From the NCBI GenBank assembly GCA_035048485.1, contig CM068581.1, positions 66,476,381-66,540,380 of the forward strand: a stretch of 64,000 bases of DNA, in the 5' to 3' direction. The notes under the pieces are model-generated. The model was not told the origin of the DNA. It saw nothing but the letters and a program-made list of their open reading frames with translations, and searched no databases. The position numbers and the translations under genes were made by a program. Source of the DNA: Pteria penguin. Taxonomy: Eukaryota; Mollusca; Bivalvia; Pterioida; Pteriidae. Positions 11,601-22,627 of this stretch are shown one piece after another (position 1 is the stretch's first letter; each line of letters begins with the position of its first letter).

Positions 11601-12589
11601 TGTATTTTACTAGAAAAGATTATCTTTAAAAATATCATTTTTATACCTTCTAAAGAAGATGTAAGTAGAAAGTGTATGTGGCAACTTTCGGACATCTGCA
11701 CATAACTTTTCCTTTTTTATATTTTGTTTGCCTCCCCCCCCCCCCCTCCTGTTATTGATTTCTACGCAGATGAAATTACCTAGCTTCTACAAATATACAA
11801 GGATCGATCCAGAAGCGGATCCTGAAATTTTGTTGAGAAGGGTTCTACCCCAATGAATTTTCCAGAATGCGGTCCACTCATGTTTTGGTGCGTAAAATGA
11901 CTTATTTTACATCGAAAAGGAACAAGAAAAGTAATTTTCGCCAAATCTCATGGTGGGTCCAGGTCCCCGCTTCATTCCTCTGGAATCTATCGAAATTTGA
12001 CAAACTCAACGGTTAGAGGTTACAATGCTGAAGTGCGATCCGACGCCGTGCATTAACCAACTTTGTTTCCAATGCACTTACAGTGCCCCACCACAATAGA
12101 TGAAATGAACATAGAGGGGATTTAAACATCACTGTTGTATACACTCGAGTATGTAATTTTAACCAAGGAGAGGCAGTGACCACACAATCTTGATCCTCAA
12201 ATGGACATTCGTACTGTGAAGTCCAAACATCAAGGAAGAACATAAGCGGACTACAGGGTTCAAAGTGGTCATATTAGACAAAGGATGGCCACGTTCATAT
12301 TTAGTTTAAACTACACATGGAAAAAAAGGAAGTTGAATCAAAGGTTTTCGTTATATTCGGTTTATAAAACTTAATATTTCATAAATCTAATACACTGACC
12401 ATATTGAGTCAGTAGCTAAAGGAAGAACGTAAATTTAATATGTACAGTAATGATAAAAATGCAGTTTCCTTGATTTCGCTTAATCAGGCTTACCCACTGT
12501 TGAAACGGTATGTAGTTCGGCCACCTACCTTGTAAATAATTAAATCCCATCAACATTAACAAAAACAACTTTCGCCTAGATCCCAGCAT
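2581..12589 (-). CDS. Gene B: CUB-like receptor with mucin-like stalk (5 exons found, tail missing)
   Basis: Paralogue of gene A in the same orientation, assembled from exons 12529-12589 (signal), 6177-6218 (microexon), 5576-5908 (CUB-like), 3386-4873 (mucin stalk) and 2581-2656 (TM). All four junctions join in frame with GT/AG borders, giving about 665 residues up to the membrane. The architecture is secreted leader, six-cysteine domain, roughly 500-residue Thr/Ser/Pro stalk and single TM helix. The gene is incomplete: no cytoplasmic exon was found in the 2.58 kb to the left, so it probably lies outside the window. Inferred role: a heavily O-glycosylated cell-surface recognition or adhesion protein. 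No orthologue name is claimed. Confidence 0.75.
2760..3050 (-). mobile_element. tRNA-headed SINE (family S1) with 12-bp target duplication
   Basis: On the minus strand the element begins with a tRNA-like head (GTGGTCTAGTGG as A box, GGTTCGACTCC as B box), has a body with GTCTCATCCGAAAG on the plus strand, and ends in an ATTGATTGATTG tail. GTCAGGAATATT flanks it at 2748-2759 and 3051-3062, a perfect target-site duplication and evidence of a fairly recent insertion. It lies in the last-but-one intron of gene B. Confidence 0.85.
3386..4873 (-). CDS. Gene B exon 4: mucin-like Thr/Ser/Pro stalk
   Basis: A single 1488-nt exon (495 codons, phase 1 in and out) from acceptor ttaattgtag to donor G|gtaaat. 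It starts QPTEVLSLRCYQEGEEDE, with one cysteine matching the gene A stalk, and then is almost entirely Thr, Ser and Pro with Ile and Val. Near its C-terminal end lies a run of ten-residue repeats of the type PTTTVSTTSQ, followed by RTSRNP, echoing TTSRNP of gene A. Such composition is known from mucin-type O-glycosylated stalks that hold a binding domain away from the membrane. Plus-strand frames over this exon are shadows rich in Val. Confidence 0.8.
3577..3805 (-). repeat. 30-bp coding minisatellite in the gene B stalk
   Basis: About seven and a half tandem 30-bp units inside exon 4, each giving ten residues (PTTT-V/F-STTSQ or PTTSPP variants). The unit length keeps frame, so copy-number change would alter stalk length without disrupting the protein. 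Units differ mainly by substitutions. Confidence 0.75.
5576..5908 (-). CDS. Gene B exon 3: six-cysteine CUB-like ectodomain
   Basis: Acceptor tttttag and donor A|gtgagt bracket 110 full codons, phase 1 in and out. It begins VSTMCTSSF and contains TCKCKM, GCGSQL, VCRGGGSLSVPQGEDITV and a final RYCIRYYT. The six cysteines line up one for one with gene A exon 2, and VSTMC matches VSKMC at the exon start. A CUB-like fold is inferred from this pattern; it should be checked by structure prediction. No N-glycosylation sequon was seen. Confidence 0.75.
6177..6218 (-). CDS. Gene B exon 2: 42-nt microexon
   Basis: Between a T-run acceptor (tttttacag) and donor G|gtaaaa. It encodes GASTVCSDITQRN with flanking split codons (Asp on entry, Val on exit), phase 1 in and out, so it is a cassette of exactly 14 codons. 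It adds an extra cysteine before the six-cysteine domain. No counterpart was found in gene A. Because it is symmetric in phase it could be skipped without losing frame. Confidence 0.65.
6391..6548 (-). mobile_element. tRNA-headed SINE (family S2), diverged copy
   Basis: GGTTGGTTGG tail, TTACGTCACTTTCAAC body and a minus-strand tRNA-like head (AGTGGCGCAATCCGGGAATCG on the plus strand side). Matches the better copies at 13290, 48881 and 61634 but is more degraded. In intron 1 of gene B. Confidence 0.6.
8280..8353. repeat. Perfect 24-bp inverted repeat (hairpin)
   Basis: The arm from 8280 to 8303 begins GTCTTTTTCTAACTTTAA and pairs exactly with 8330-8353; the spacer itself contains a shorter partial inverted repeat. 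Its location is intron 1 of gene B. It could be a minimal fold-back element. Confidence 0.8.
10133..10283 (-). mobile_element. MITE family M2, copy 1
   Basis: Ends CAGTG and CACTG. The reverse complement (CAGTGTCGGATTTAGAGG, then CGCCACATATTTACAAGTAA) matches the start of the copy at 39637. Non-coding; in gene B intron 1. Confidence 0.6.
10704..10980 (+). mobile_element. tRNA-headed SINE (family S1), plus-strand copy
   Basis: Starts GCCGTTGTGGCTCAGTGG (A box) with CGATTCCCGCC as a worn B box, followed by the S1 body (CCTGTGTCACGGTAGGCGTGG) and the CAACCAATCAAT tail. It is opposite in orientation to the copy at 2760. No clear target duplication was seen. Confidence 0.7.
11813..11985 (+). mobile_element. 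MITE family M1, worn copy
   Basis: Shares the M1 core with 1395-1580 (AAATTTTGTTGAGAAGGG, AAGTAATTTTCGCCAAATCT, TGGTGGGTCCAGG) and ends in CCTCTGGAATC, so both terminal repeats are eroded. Confidence 0.6.
12529..12589 (-). CDS. Gene B exon 1: start codon and signal peptide
   Basis: The ATG is at 12589-12587. Twenty codons read MLGSRRKLFLLMLMGFNYLQ, a textbook leader with a basic n-region and a Leu/Met/Phe core, then G|gtaggt. Phase 1, as in gene A exon 1. The trailing G plus AT of the microexon makes Asp. The 6.3-kb intron that follows carries two MITEs and two SINEs. Confidence 0.75.
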
Positions 12590-13289
12590 TATTACATCAC
12601 CCTTTTAACAAAACGATAATTAGTTAACGAATCGATAATTAGTTAACTCATCCGCATTCATTCACCGGCCATCGCATGCAGTCGTTGGATCAAAACATTT
12701 ATTTCTAATCCTGTTATGACATGCAAACCACTCCCTTTTTAGACACTGCCAACAAATCGCTTATATTTAATACCTATATAGTCACATTGTTAATTTAGTA
12801 AGCTTCCTAATTATGGAGTTATCCGAGCTTGCATGTCACATTTTCTTTAACACTGACAAGAGTCAATATATTCGTTTGCCATATATATAGTTTTCTGGTG
12901 CGCCCTTTGTCGGTAACTTTAGTTTAAAATACCGGAGTTCTTCTTGTATGTCATTAATATTTCACATTGTATCAGTTCGACCTACCCATGCAAATTCCAT
13001 TATTCTTTGACGGTTTATAAGGGCATGATTTTTCGATAAAAGATCGAATAAATAATGCATTGTAGGGTGTAAGGGAGCTTAATACTTAAGTAATAGGCAA
13101 GCTACAAATGTGGATTGGTGATAACAAGATAAAAGTGTTATATCGGGGGGCTTTAAACAGTGGCATCTTTGTTAGATACTTTTGAATTCCGAGGTTCACA
13201 TTGAATGGGATACTTTCAATCAACAGTTTGAATTACGTTGTATAACGATTCTATATATGTATAGGTAAGGACGCAATTTGAGAAGAATT

Positions 13290-13447
13290 GTTGGTTGGTT
13301 GAATGGTGTTTTACGTCGCTTTCATCAACTTTTCAATTATATCTGGACATGGAGTCAGGAGGTACAATGTAATCAACCTCTTAAACATTGTGGCGTCGAT
13401 CGTCGGCGCCGCAAGCCAAGTGCTTAACCACTACACCAAGCCTGCCC
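13290..13447 (-). mobile_element. tRNA-headed SINE (family S2)
   Basis: GTTGGTTGG tail, GTTTTACGTCGCTTTCA body and the head GGCTTGGTGTAGTGGTTAAG on the minus strand. It sits just past the gene A poly(A) candidate, between genes A and B. GAA and GAT repeats adjoin its head end. Confidence 0.75.
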
Positions 13448-13454
13448 CAATTTG

Positions 13455-13499
13455 AGAAGAAGAAGAAGAAGAAGAAGAAGAAAAGAAGAGGAAGAAACA

Positions 13500-13538
<39 letters not shown>

Positions 13539-13540
13539 CT
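13455..13540. repeat. GAA then GAT trinucleotide repeats
   Basis: A (GAA)n run is followed within a few bases by a (GAT)n run. Short frames across it are low-complexity artefacts. Confidence 0.9.
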
Positions 13541-13612
13541 AATGAGATGATGATCAGTAGAAGGGGGTGAAAATAAGGAATGGCAGAAAAAGTGTGAGGA
13601 AAACATACATAG

Positions 13613-13618
13613 TTTATT
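13613..13618 (-). promoter_or_regulatory. Candidate poly(A) signal of gene A
   Basis: TTTATT on the plus strand reads AATAAA on the minus strand, 185 bases past the gene A stop codon. The intervening DNA is AT-rich and fits a short 3' UTR. Cleavage would then fall just before the SINE and GAA/GAT repeats at 13290-13540. AATAAA is common by chance in such AT-rich sequence. Confidence 0.4.
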
Positions 13619-13802
13619 ATATATTATTTGATATCAGACCCTTCATATAATTTTTGAATGTAATACTAGTCAGTCGTGAAAATTTTAAATTATAGAATAC
13701 AAGTATATACAATATACATTACACAATAGATACTATTAAAGTTCAATTAAGATGTTTGGCTAAGATTTTAAACAAATATTTGGCTTTTTGAAGTATATTC
13801 CC

Positions 13803-14400
13803 TCATAATTCAGTCATGATATCCGAGTACTTGATTTTGTTTTCATATCTCTGTGCTTTTTGCACATTCTCCACCATAATTATTGTTTTAGTGACGGTAT
13901 CTAGCTGTAACTCTGCGTAATAAAGGTCATCATCCAATTCTGACTTCCGCCAGCAGCTGAGAGAATCACTTCTCTGTTTGCGCATGTCTATGACATTACT
14001 GGTATCGGAGCAAGCATTATCACTACTACTTCTGGACAAATTGGGAACAGTATCGTCACTCTCGGCTCTGTCGGGTATTGAAGATGTCACTATATACTCT
14101 TTATCCTTTGTTTTCAGGATTGTAGAGTTGCTCCGCACTACTGGAGTCGTTTTAATATCACTTCTTTTCACCCGTTCGGTTTGTGTTTTAGCCAGTTTTG
14201 AGCGTTTCGAATCACTTGAGTCATTTTCCGGTTTTGATAAATCGTCGGAACTATTATGGGAAATATTTTCTTTTAATCCGTCGCCTTCGTCAATCTGGAT
14301 CTCCCCAAACACACTCGATCCGTCATCTGATATATTGTCTTCCGGAGTATTTTCTTTCTCAGTAGTACTTATGGCAGACTCCACATCCTTTCTTGATTGC
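13803..14400 (-). CDS. Gene A exon 5: cytoplasmic tail with two ITIM-like motifs and stop
   Basis: Starts after acceptor tttatttccag and reads 198 codons to TGA at 13803-13805. Residues 1-5 (QSRKD) continue the basic juxtamembrane stretch. Residues 20-60 are acidic and Ser/Asp-rich, and residues 64-80 hold a basic cluster (SKRSKLAKTQTERVKRS). Near the end, LYYAEL (residues 159-164, bases 13908-13925) and IKYSDI (189-194, bases 13818-13835) both fit [ILVS]-x-Y-x-x-[ILV], with the tyrosines 30 residues apart. The C-terminus TEL fits a class I PDZ ligand. No catalytic domain is visible, so signalling would need recruited partners (SH2 phosphatases or kinases, PDZ scaffolds); that is inference. 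YAEL and YSDI would also serve as YxxPhi endocytic signals. Confidence 0.78.
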
Positions 14401-17400
14401 CTGGAAATAAAATAACCGATTTGTAAAGGAAATTTTCCGTATGTTATAAATTATAATAAAACGAAATAACACGGCCATATGAAACTCGACTGATATCAAA
14501 ATTATACGTATCCTCGGTGCCATAGGGTCCACAGGCAGTGACCAACCAACAAAATGCAAAATACTAAATCTTTTACTAGTATAAAGCGAATAAAAATTAC
14601 TTCTCCTTGCAACAACGATCTATGTCTGGTAAATTTAAACATGGGTTAGATAGGCGAAAATGGTTCTCCGACAAGAAAGCATCATTTCTCCTGAGCATCA
14701 AATCTAACCTTTAGCCTACTAAAAGCACGTGTTTGCTCACTTTTCACTCTATCTTTTGACCTATTTTAGGCTTAAAAGTTTTACGACATAAAGTGCACCT
14801 TTTCTTCTTTCAAACAGTACGAATATTAAAATATTTTATATTTCGTATCAAATATATATTCGATCATCAATATCAAATACTCATAAAATTAGTGTAAATA
14901 TCTTAATAGATCCCAAAAGAACAAGCACCGATTTTCATGAAAATTAGGATAGATCGAGCAATTTGAAATCGATATTGATAGGACCGATTTCAATAAAGAA
15001 GTAAATTTGATTTCTGTACTTGACCTAGGTGTTTTATATCCCTGTGTTAATAATCTGCAGATGTGACAACTTTATACAGCGTCAGATTACATTCATCCTA
15101 TGTCTGTATGTTTTGGCATTTATGGCAGGTACATGAACGAAACAGGAGATAGTTACTTCTATCCATGACAAAAGCATGTTTTCTATGATAAAACATTAGT
15201 CAATTTCTTATTTAATATATATATTTCAAGTACAGACAAACCTGTTTTAAAGAGTTTTCAAAAGAAAGATGGCAAAGTGGTCATTAAAAGCAGGTGACCA
15301 CATTATACAGGTTAATTTAAATAGACAATTCGTAGTACGGAACAGGGAAAGGTGGATGCTGAAGACAGGTGACTGTTTAATACAGGTGGGCTTTAAAATA
15401 GTTTTTGACCGCACCGATCTCAGAGCTATGAGATGCTACAACTAAGAACTAAATTCATGATGGCAGGGGCAAACATGGCATGGTTCATGAAAGAATACAG
15501 CACATGAGTACCCGGATGAATATTGACAGATGAGGGACCCTACTACAAGGAGGGGCTTCTATAAAGTGATGAAGAAAAGGAGATAGTATACGACAAAATG
15601 GCTCAGTCTGATAGTACACTTCTGAAAGAAGAACGAATTAGAGGAAAGGGTATGTTTCCACAAATTCCGCCGCTGGCTTTTACATTACATTATAAATTCG
15701 TTTTGTAGGATTCAGGCAAAAACATATTTTGACAACCGCTCCCTTCCCCGCCAGAAAAAATATAGACGTAATTTTCGGAAAATATTGTTGAAAAAAATTA
15801 GTCAGTTTAATTCGTAGCTGCATAATTTATAGACTGGATTACAAACGTATCAATGATGTAACAGAAAATTAAGTTCGAAGTATCGGACCAAAGCACTAGC
15901 TATTGACAAGAGCCATGGTTATAGCAATATAGGTCTGGTATATTACAGTGCAGAACAACTGCCTACAGACACGAAAAGCGGTTTGTTCTATTGAGAAAAC
16001 TACGGTTTACAAAGCGTGTCAGCATTAATATTGAATGCTAGCGTAGGATTGCAACACATATCTATGCAGATCCCCGGGTACTAATTAACGAAATGGATCG
16101 ATTGGGAATTTATATCCATATACAATTACTTTTTAGAGTAAGCAGCTATGGTCCAATTCAGTTGTATTCTCAAAGGAGAAAAAAAAAAACAAAAACAAAA
16201 ACCAAACACACAAGCAAACAAGAGGCCCAATTGGGCCTATATCGCTCACTTGAGTACCTAGATGATCAGTCATGCAGGAAGGAAGAATTCATTTATGTTT
16301 GCATTACTGTGACTAAGTCAACACAAATATTGAAAATATGTCAAATTTTATTTCAGACCAGAATAAAAAACAACACTTTTTGGCACATCCCTTCAGGTGA
16401 TTTTGATATTAAACATTTGCTTTGTCTGTGCAAGATGTGATTCAGGGCAACAAGTTAGTCATTTTCTTTAGGTGGGACCTTTTGTTGACTGATTTCAAGT
16501 CTGGGTCATGAACAACAATTGTTTCAAATATTGTCCAGATCTAACTTAAAATTCATATGTTGAGAAATATCTAAAAACTTATTTAGATGTGTAAAGAAAT
16601 GAAAAAATATTTTGACCACAGCTTGATTTGAACCGCTACTCCCCATATTTTAATTACCAAGTGCTATATGTACCATTGTGAGACCTAGGTTTTAGACACA
16701 GTGGCATTATCTGTTAACCAATTAAGATGAAATTTACCAAATTGATAGAGGACCTATAGTACTTCATGTATTCCATGTTTCATTAAAATCTTTCATGTGG
16801 CATAACAGCAGAAGTTAAAAATGTGAGGAATTGTTCCTATACACCCTCATTTGGAAGTCTTATAAAATTCATAGAAAATCCAAAACTTAAGATATTGACA
16901 AAATTCTTTCAAAATAACATTCCTTACTATAATTATGATCACAACAGTCAATAAGAAATCATCATTATCAATTAACTAGGAAATATGACACTTTTCTGCA
17001 TTGAAATCTCCAAGTTTAAAAAAATGTCGAAAAAAATTCTAAAATTTGATTTTGGAAGGGAACCAAAATGACAATACGTCTTCACTCATCCCTCTAGATC
17101 ATTTCTATGCATTCTGTTTGTCTCTGTATACAGCCCGTATGAAGAAGAATATTGTCAAAGGAGGGTACCCTTTTGTGACCTACTTTTGACTATGGTGGCG
17201 CCACCCGTAAAGAGGTCTGAACGAAAACAACAGAATATGAAGAGGATCATAAGTGATTTATTTCTACCAAGATTTATTAAAATCCTTTAAATAGTTTTGC
17301 AGAAAAAGTTGAAAATGTGGAAAATGGGCGACCCCCCCCCCTTTTTTTTTGGAAATCTTAAAAATTCATAAAAAAATCCAAAAATTGAGATATTGACAAA

Positions 17401-19338
17401 ATTCTTTTATAATAATATTCCTTAGCACAATTATGATCAAAATAGTCATTAAGAAATCATCAATATCAATTAACTGAAAAACATGACACTTTTCTGCATT
17501 GAAATTACTAACTCCAGACGTCAAAAAGCGTAAATTTCTATTTGACGGATCTTAACCCCGAACACAATTTTTGATAGCCCATCTTTATAGATTGTTGAAA
17601 TGCAATTAGTTTCCCCATTAATGTTCTGGAGGAGAAGATGTTTGAAGAGGGGTACCGTTTTTAGAACTTTTGGCCCGCCCTGGATCCATCCCTGAGGGAA
17701 TCTGGATCCTAAACACAACTTTAGTAGGGGACCTTGAGTGCATCATTTATACAAAGTTTGATCCAAATCTGCAATGTAATTCCAGAGAAGAAGTCGAAAA
17801 TGTGAAAAAAAGTTAACGACGGACGGACGACGACAACGACGGACAACGGACGGCGCACTATGACTATAGCTCACTTGAACCTTTGGCTCAGGTGAGCTAA
17901 TAAAAAAGAAGAGAAATAAGGAGGTGTAGATCAAAACAAAACAATGCATAACAAACACACACGCCTCCTTTACATTCTCCAAAGGAAAGGAGACCGATTT
18001 CATCGATGTTTTACATAATATCAGGATTTAAAAAACAAATAAAAATAAAACATAAAACATGGAGACGACCTGTTAGTGATAAAGGAAACTTGAGGACATA
18101 CGTCACGCCAATGACTGAATTACCCAACTGACAAAATCGGTGACTGAATTCAGAATTGGCGGAGGTAAAAATCTGCATTGAATTCCAGCCAAACGCTTCA
18201 GCAAGCACGGTCAACGGAGACAGCACGGTCAACAAATCCCACCTTTGCCCATTATAACCAACCACGTGATAGTCGTATTTCATACAGGGAAAACTCAGTC
18301 TGTTATGACTTGACAAAACTTTAATGAGCAATGAAAAAGCAACTTAATAAGGAACATACAGTAGTAAATTAAAGTACTCATTTTAAGTTCAAATCGTGTT
18401 AGGACAGTGGACCGAACTGCAGGATAAGCCTGCATGTATTGATGGAGTATACAAAAATATGAGATAACCAAAGCCTTGCGACATATTAAACTTTACAGGA
18501 TGTTTGCAAATCTCTGTTCTGGAAAAAAACCTCATTGACCCTTGAAGAAGTACAAATCTACAGATAGAGCACTGAAGTGGGGCATCATCCAAACATTTAG
18601 AGAGGTGGAAGGAGTAAGCATCTACCGTTAGCTAAACACACCCGCCAAAAACCCAATATATTGTATCAAATTTCTTTTATTGGTTACCGGTTTCCTGCGT
18701 AGTCAGAATATGCATCGAAATGTGTATACATATGTAAGTATTGTATTCAACACACTAGTAAGTATTAGTCTTAGCTCGAAAAAGTAGAACCTTTCAGAAT
18801 ATAACGGTAGTCACCAAAGAAATGAGTGTATCAGGGTTAAAAGAAAAACATTGCCAAACAAAGTTAGCAAAAACTATACGTGTACTAGCAAGATACAGTT
18901 CTACAAAAATTGCTAGACATGGACTTTTAAGTGCAACCTGGTCAAAAGAAATTTTCAATTACCGTCTAAATACGAAAAGCACAACTAAAATGGCAGCCAG
19001 AACAACACATCCGGTCACAGAGCTGGCCGTCACTATGGTTACTGAAAGAAAAATGAAATCACATGTTAATGTGTTAACGAGAATAAGCAATTCGATAAAA
19101 ACTTGTACTAACGGTCACATTAGTGTAGGTGTTGATTTTAAGCTGCACCTCGAGGGGTTTTTTTTTTTTGCTTATTTTTTGTTTGTTTGTTTTGTTTTTG
19201 TTTTTGTTTTTGTTTTTATGGGCTTTTGTTTTTTGTTCGTTTGTTTTTGTTTTTGGAATTAATTTTTGTTTGTTTGGGGTTTTTGTTTTGGTATTTGTTT
19301 TTGGGGGTTTTTTTGCACTAAAAGGTAACTCTTCCCCC

Positions 19339-19406
<68 letters not shown>

Positions 19407-22400
19407 CTCTCTCTTCGCTTCGATTCGATTTTCGATCCAGTCAAGGTTATTTTGAATCAAAGCTGTTTTACGATAGTGTTGCTATTGTCTGAACACACCA
19501 TATAACTGGTTATATTTGCCAATAGATCAATCAGTATGTGCACCATCAAAAAACAAACAGGACCAAAAACCAAAGCCCGAGGTCACTTTATAAGGAAATT
19601 TATTTCATTTTACCATTGCCTTGCAAAAACTTGAAATGAGATCATGTAATGTTCTCCCTAGTATAATTATTTTAAAAAGGGGGTTCCGGGTAGTAAAACT
19701 GCTGAAATGTTCTTTATGATCAGTTTGGATATTAACCGTGTTAAGTATAAAACAGATGTCTACTTCGAAAAATTCTGCACTAGGTTTTGAAATACACCCG
19801 AGACTACTGAATAACATTCGCGGTACCTTTTATGTTTCTTTGTGATGATGGATGAAAGCTAACATATTTTGTTTATTCAGAGTGTCAAACACTTTGGACT
19901 TTGTTTTAATGTATCGCATCGAAAAGTAGCGAATCGAAAACCCTTTACCCCGATATGTATCGTATCGAACAAAGAATAATGTATCATTTCACACTAACCA
20001 AAAGACTAAAAAGGGTCTTACAGTCTGTGTTACCGTTGACTTTGTTTACATTTATCAACAATGAGTTGTTTCCGGGTTTGGAGTCTGCAGGCTTCTCCGA
20101 TGACGTAGCTATGTAAGATGACTTATGTGTGACGTCATATGGTGAGGAAGATTCAGTCGCTGGAGAAACGTTTGTCTCTGTATACGTTTTACCAGTCGGA
20201 TTTCGTGATGTGGTAGTTCCCGTTTCTTGTTCACATATTAATGTAAATCCATTTACAGGAGCTGTATAATTAAATAAAAACATGAATAGGCAATAAATTC
20301 ATATTCAAATTGAGATAATGATAATTGTGTTGGTAATGGTGGTGTTTATGATGATGATGGTGGTAGTGATTATGGTTCTGATTATGATGATGATGGTGGT
20401 AGTGGTAATGGTGGTGAACATGATGATGGTAGTGGTAGTGGTAATGGTGGTGATCATGATGATGGTGATGGTAGTGGTAGTGGTAATGGCGGTGATCATG
20501 ATGATGATGGTGGTGGTAGTGGTAATGGTGGTGATCATCATGATGGTGACGGTAGAGATAATGGTGGTGATCATAATTATGGTGGTGGAAGTGGTAATGG
20601 TGGTGATCATGATGATGGTGATGGTAGTGGTAATGGTGGTGATCATGATGGTGACTGTAGTGAATGGTGGTGATCATGATGATGGTGGTGGTAGTGATAA
20701 TGGTGGTGATCATGATGATGATGGTGGTAGTGATAATGGTGGTGATCATAATGATGGTGATGGTAGTGGTAATGGTGGTGATCATGATGATGGTGGTGGT
20801 AGTGGTAGTGGTAATGGTGGTGATCATGATGGTGGTGGTGGTAGTGATAATGGTGGTGATCATGATTATGGTGGTGGTAGTGGTAATGGTGGTGATCATG
20901 ATGATGGTGGTGGTGGTAGTGCTAATGGTGGTAATCATGATGATGGTGGTGGTAGTGGTAATGGTGGTGATCATGATGATGGTGGTGGTAGTGATGATGA
21001 TGGTGGTGGTAGTGGTAATGGTGGTGATCATGATGATGATGGTTGGTAGTGGTAATGGTGGTGATCATGATGATGGTGGTGGTATTGGTAGTGGTAATGG
21101 TGGTGATCATGATGATGGTGGTGGTAGTGATGATGATGGTGATGGTAGTGGTAATGGTGATGATCATGATGATGGTGACGGTAGTGATAATGGTGGTGAT
21201 CATGATTATGGTGGTGGTAGTGATAATGGTGGTGATCATGATGATGGTGACGGTAGTGATAATGGTGGTGATCGTGATTATGGTGGTGGTAGTGGTAATG
21301 GTGGTGATCATGATGATGGTGACTGTAGTGGTATTGGTGGTGATAATGATGATGATGGTGGTGGTAGTGGTGATGGCGATGATCATGATGATGGTGGTGG
21401 TGTTGGTAGTGGTAATGGCGGTGATCATGATGATGATGGTGGTGGTAGTGGTAATGGTGGTGATCATGATGATGATGGTGGCATTGGTAATGGCGGTGAT
21501 CATGATGATGATGGTGGTGGTAGTGGTAATGGTGGTGATCTTGATGATGGTGGTAGTGGTAATTGTGGTGATTATGATGATGATGATGGTAGTGATAATG
21601 GTGGTTATGATGATGATGATGGTGGTAGTGGTAATTATGGTGATTATGATGATGATGGTTGCGGTAGTGGTAATGGTGCTGAGCATGATGATAATGTTAG
21701 TGGCAGTTGTAATGGCGGTAATGATGATGGTGCAGGTAGTGGTAATAGTGGTGATCATGACGAGGGTGGTGGTGATAGTGGTAATGGTGGTGATTATCAT
21801 GATTGTGGTGGTAGTAGTGGTAATAGTGGTGATCATGATGAGGGTGGTGGTGGCAGTTGTAATGGCGGTGATCATGATAATGGTGACGGTAATGGTAATT
21901 GTGGTGATTATGACGATGATGGTGGTGGTAGCAGGTCTGCAAATTACCGCTCGCCCACTCACCAATGCGAGTAAAAAATCAATGTGGACGACTAAAATTT
22001 CGATCTCATTCGCCCACATGGCGACCGTAAAATTCCGGGTTGAATTATTCTTTCTGTTTGATCCAAGTTCACTTAAATCCCGATCGGTAAAAAGTTTGCT
22101 AAAACGAAACTCTGTCTTCATTATTTCAAACGTTTAAATGACTTTGTTGACCTTGTTGACTCTGTTGAACAAAACATGGACTGTACTGTTCCAAATGAGT
22201 TTGACACAGAAATAGGCAGTAGTGATGATGAGGAAACAGTTTTTGAAAATTTAAAACAAATTGTCATTGAAAGAGAAATAATTGATGATTAAACTTGTTG
22301 AACGATTGAAATACTCTTCATTTTATGTGGGCCCCTAGATTTTTTGTGGGCCCCTAAATTTTGAAATTCAGTAGCCCATATGGCCCCTAGAAAATTTTGC

Positions 22401-22590
22401 CAAGTTGCAGCCCTGGGTAGTGGTAATGGTGGTGATGATGGTGGTGGTAGTAGTAATGGTGGTGATTATGATGATGGTGGTAGTGGTGGTGGTTATGGTG
22501 GGTGGTGGTAGTGGTAATGGTGGTGATTATAATGATGATGATGGTAGTGGTGGTATTGGTGTAGGCAATGTAGGTAGTAGTTGTGTTAAG

Positions 22591-22627
<37 letters not shown>

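Noticed and set aside
13978..14415. Plus-strand frame of 145 codons
   Set aside because: Shadow of the gene A cytoplasmic exon, which has matching splice sites and phases with its neighbours.
20270..22137. Very long open frames on both strands (up to 436 codons), rich in Met-Val, Asp-Gly or Ile-Thr
   Set aside because: They follow from a triplet-based minisatellite without stops. Overlap in several frames on both strands, no splice or start context, and interruption by a transposon argue against coding.
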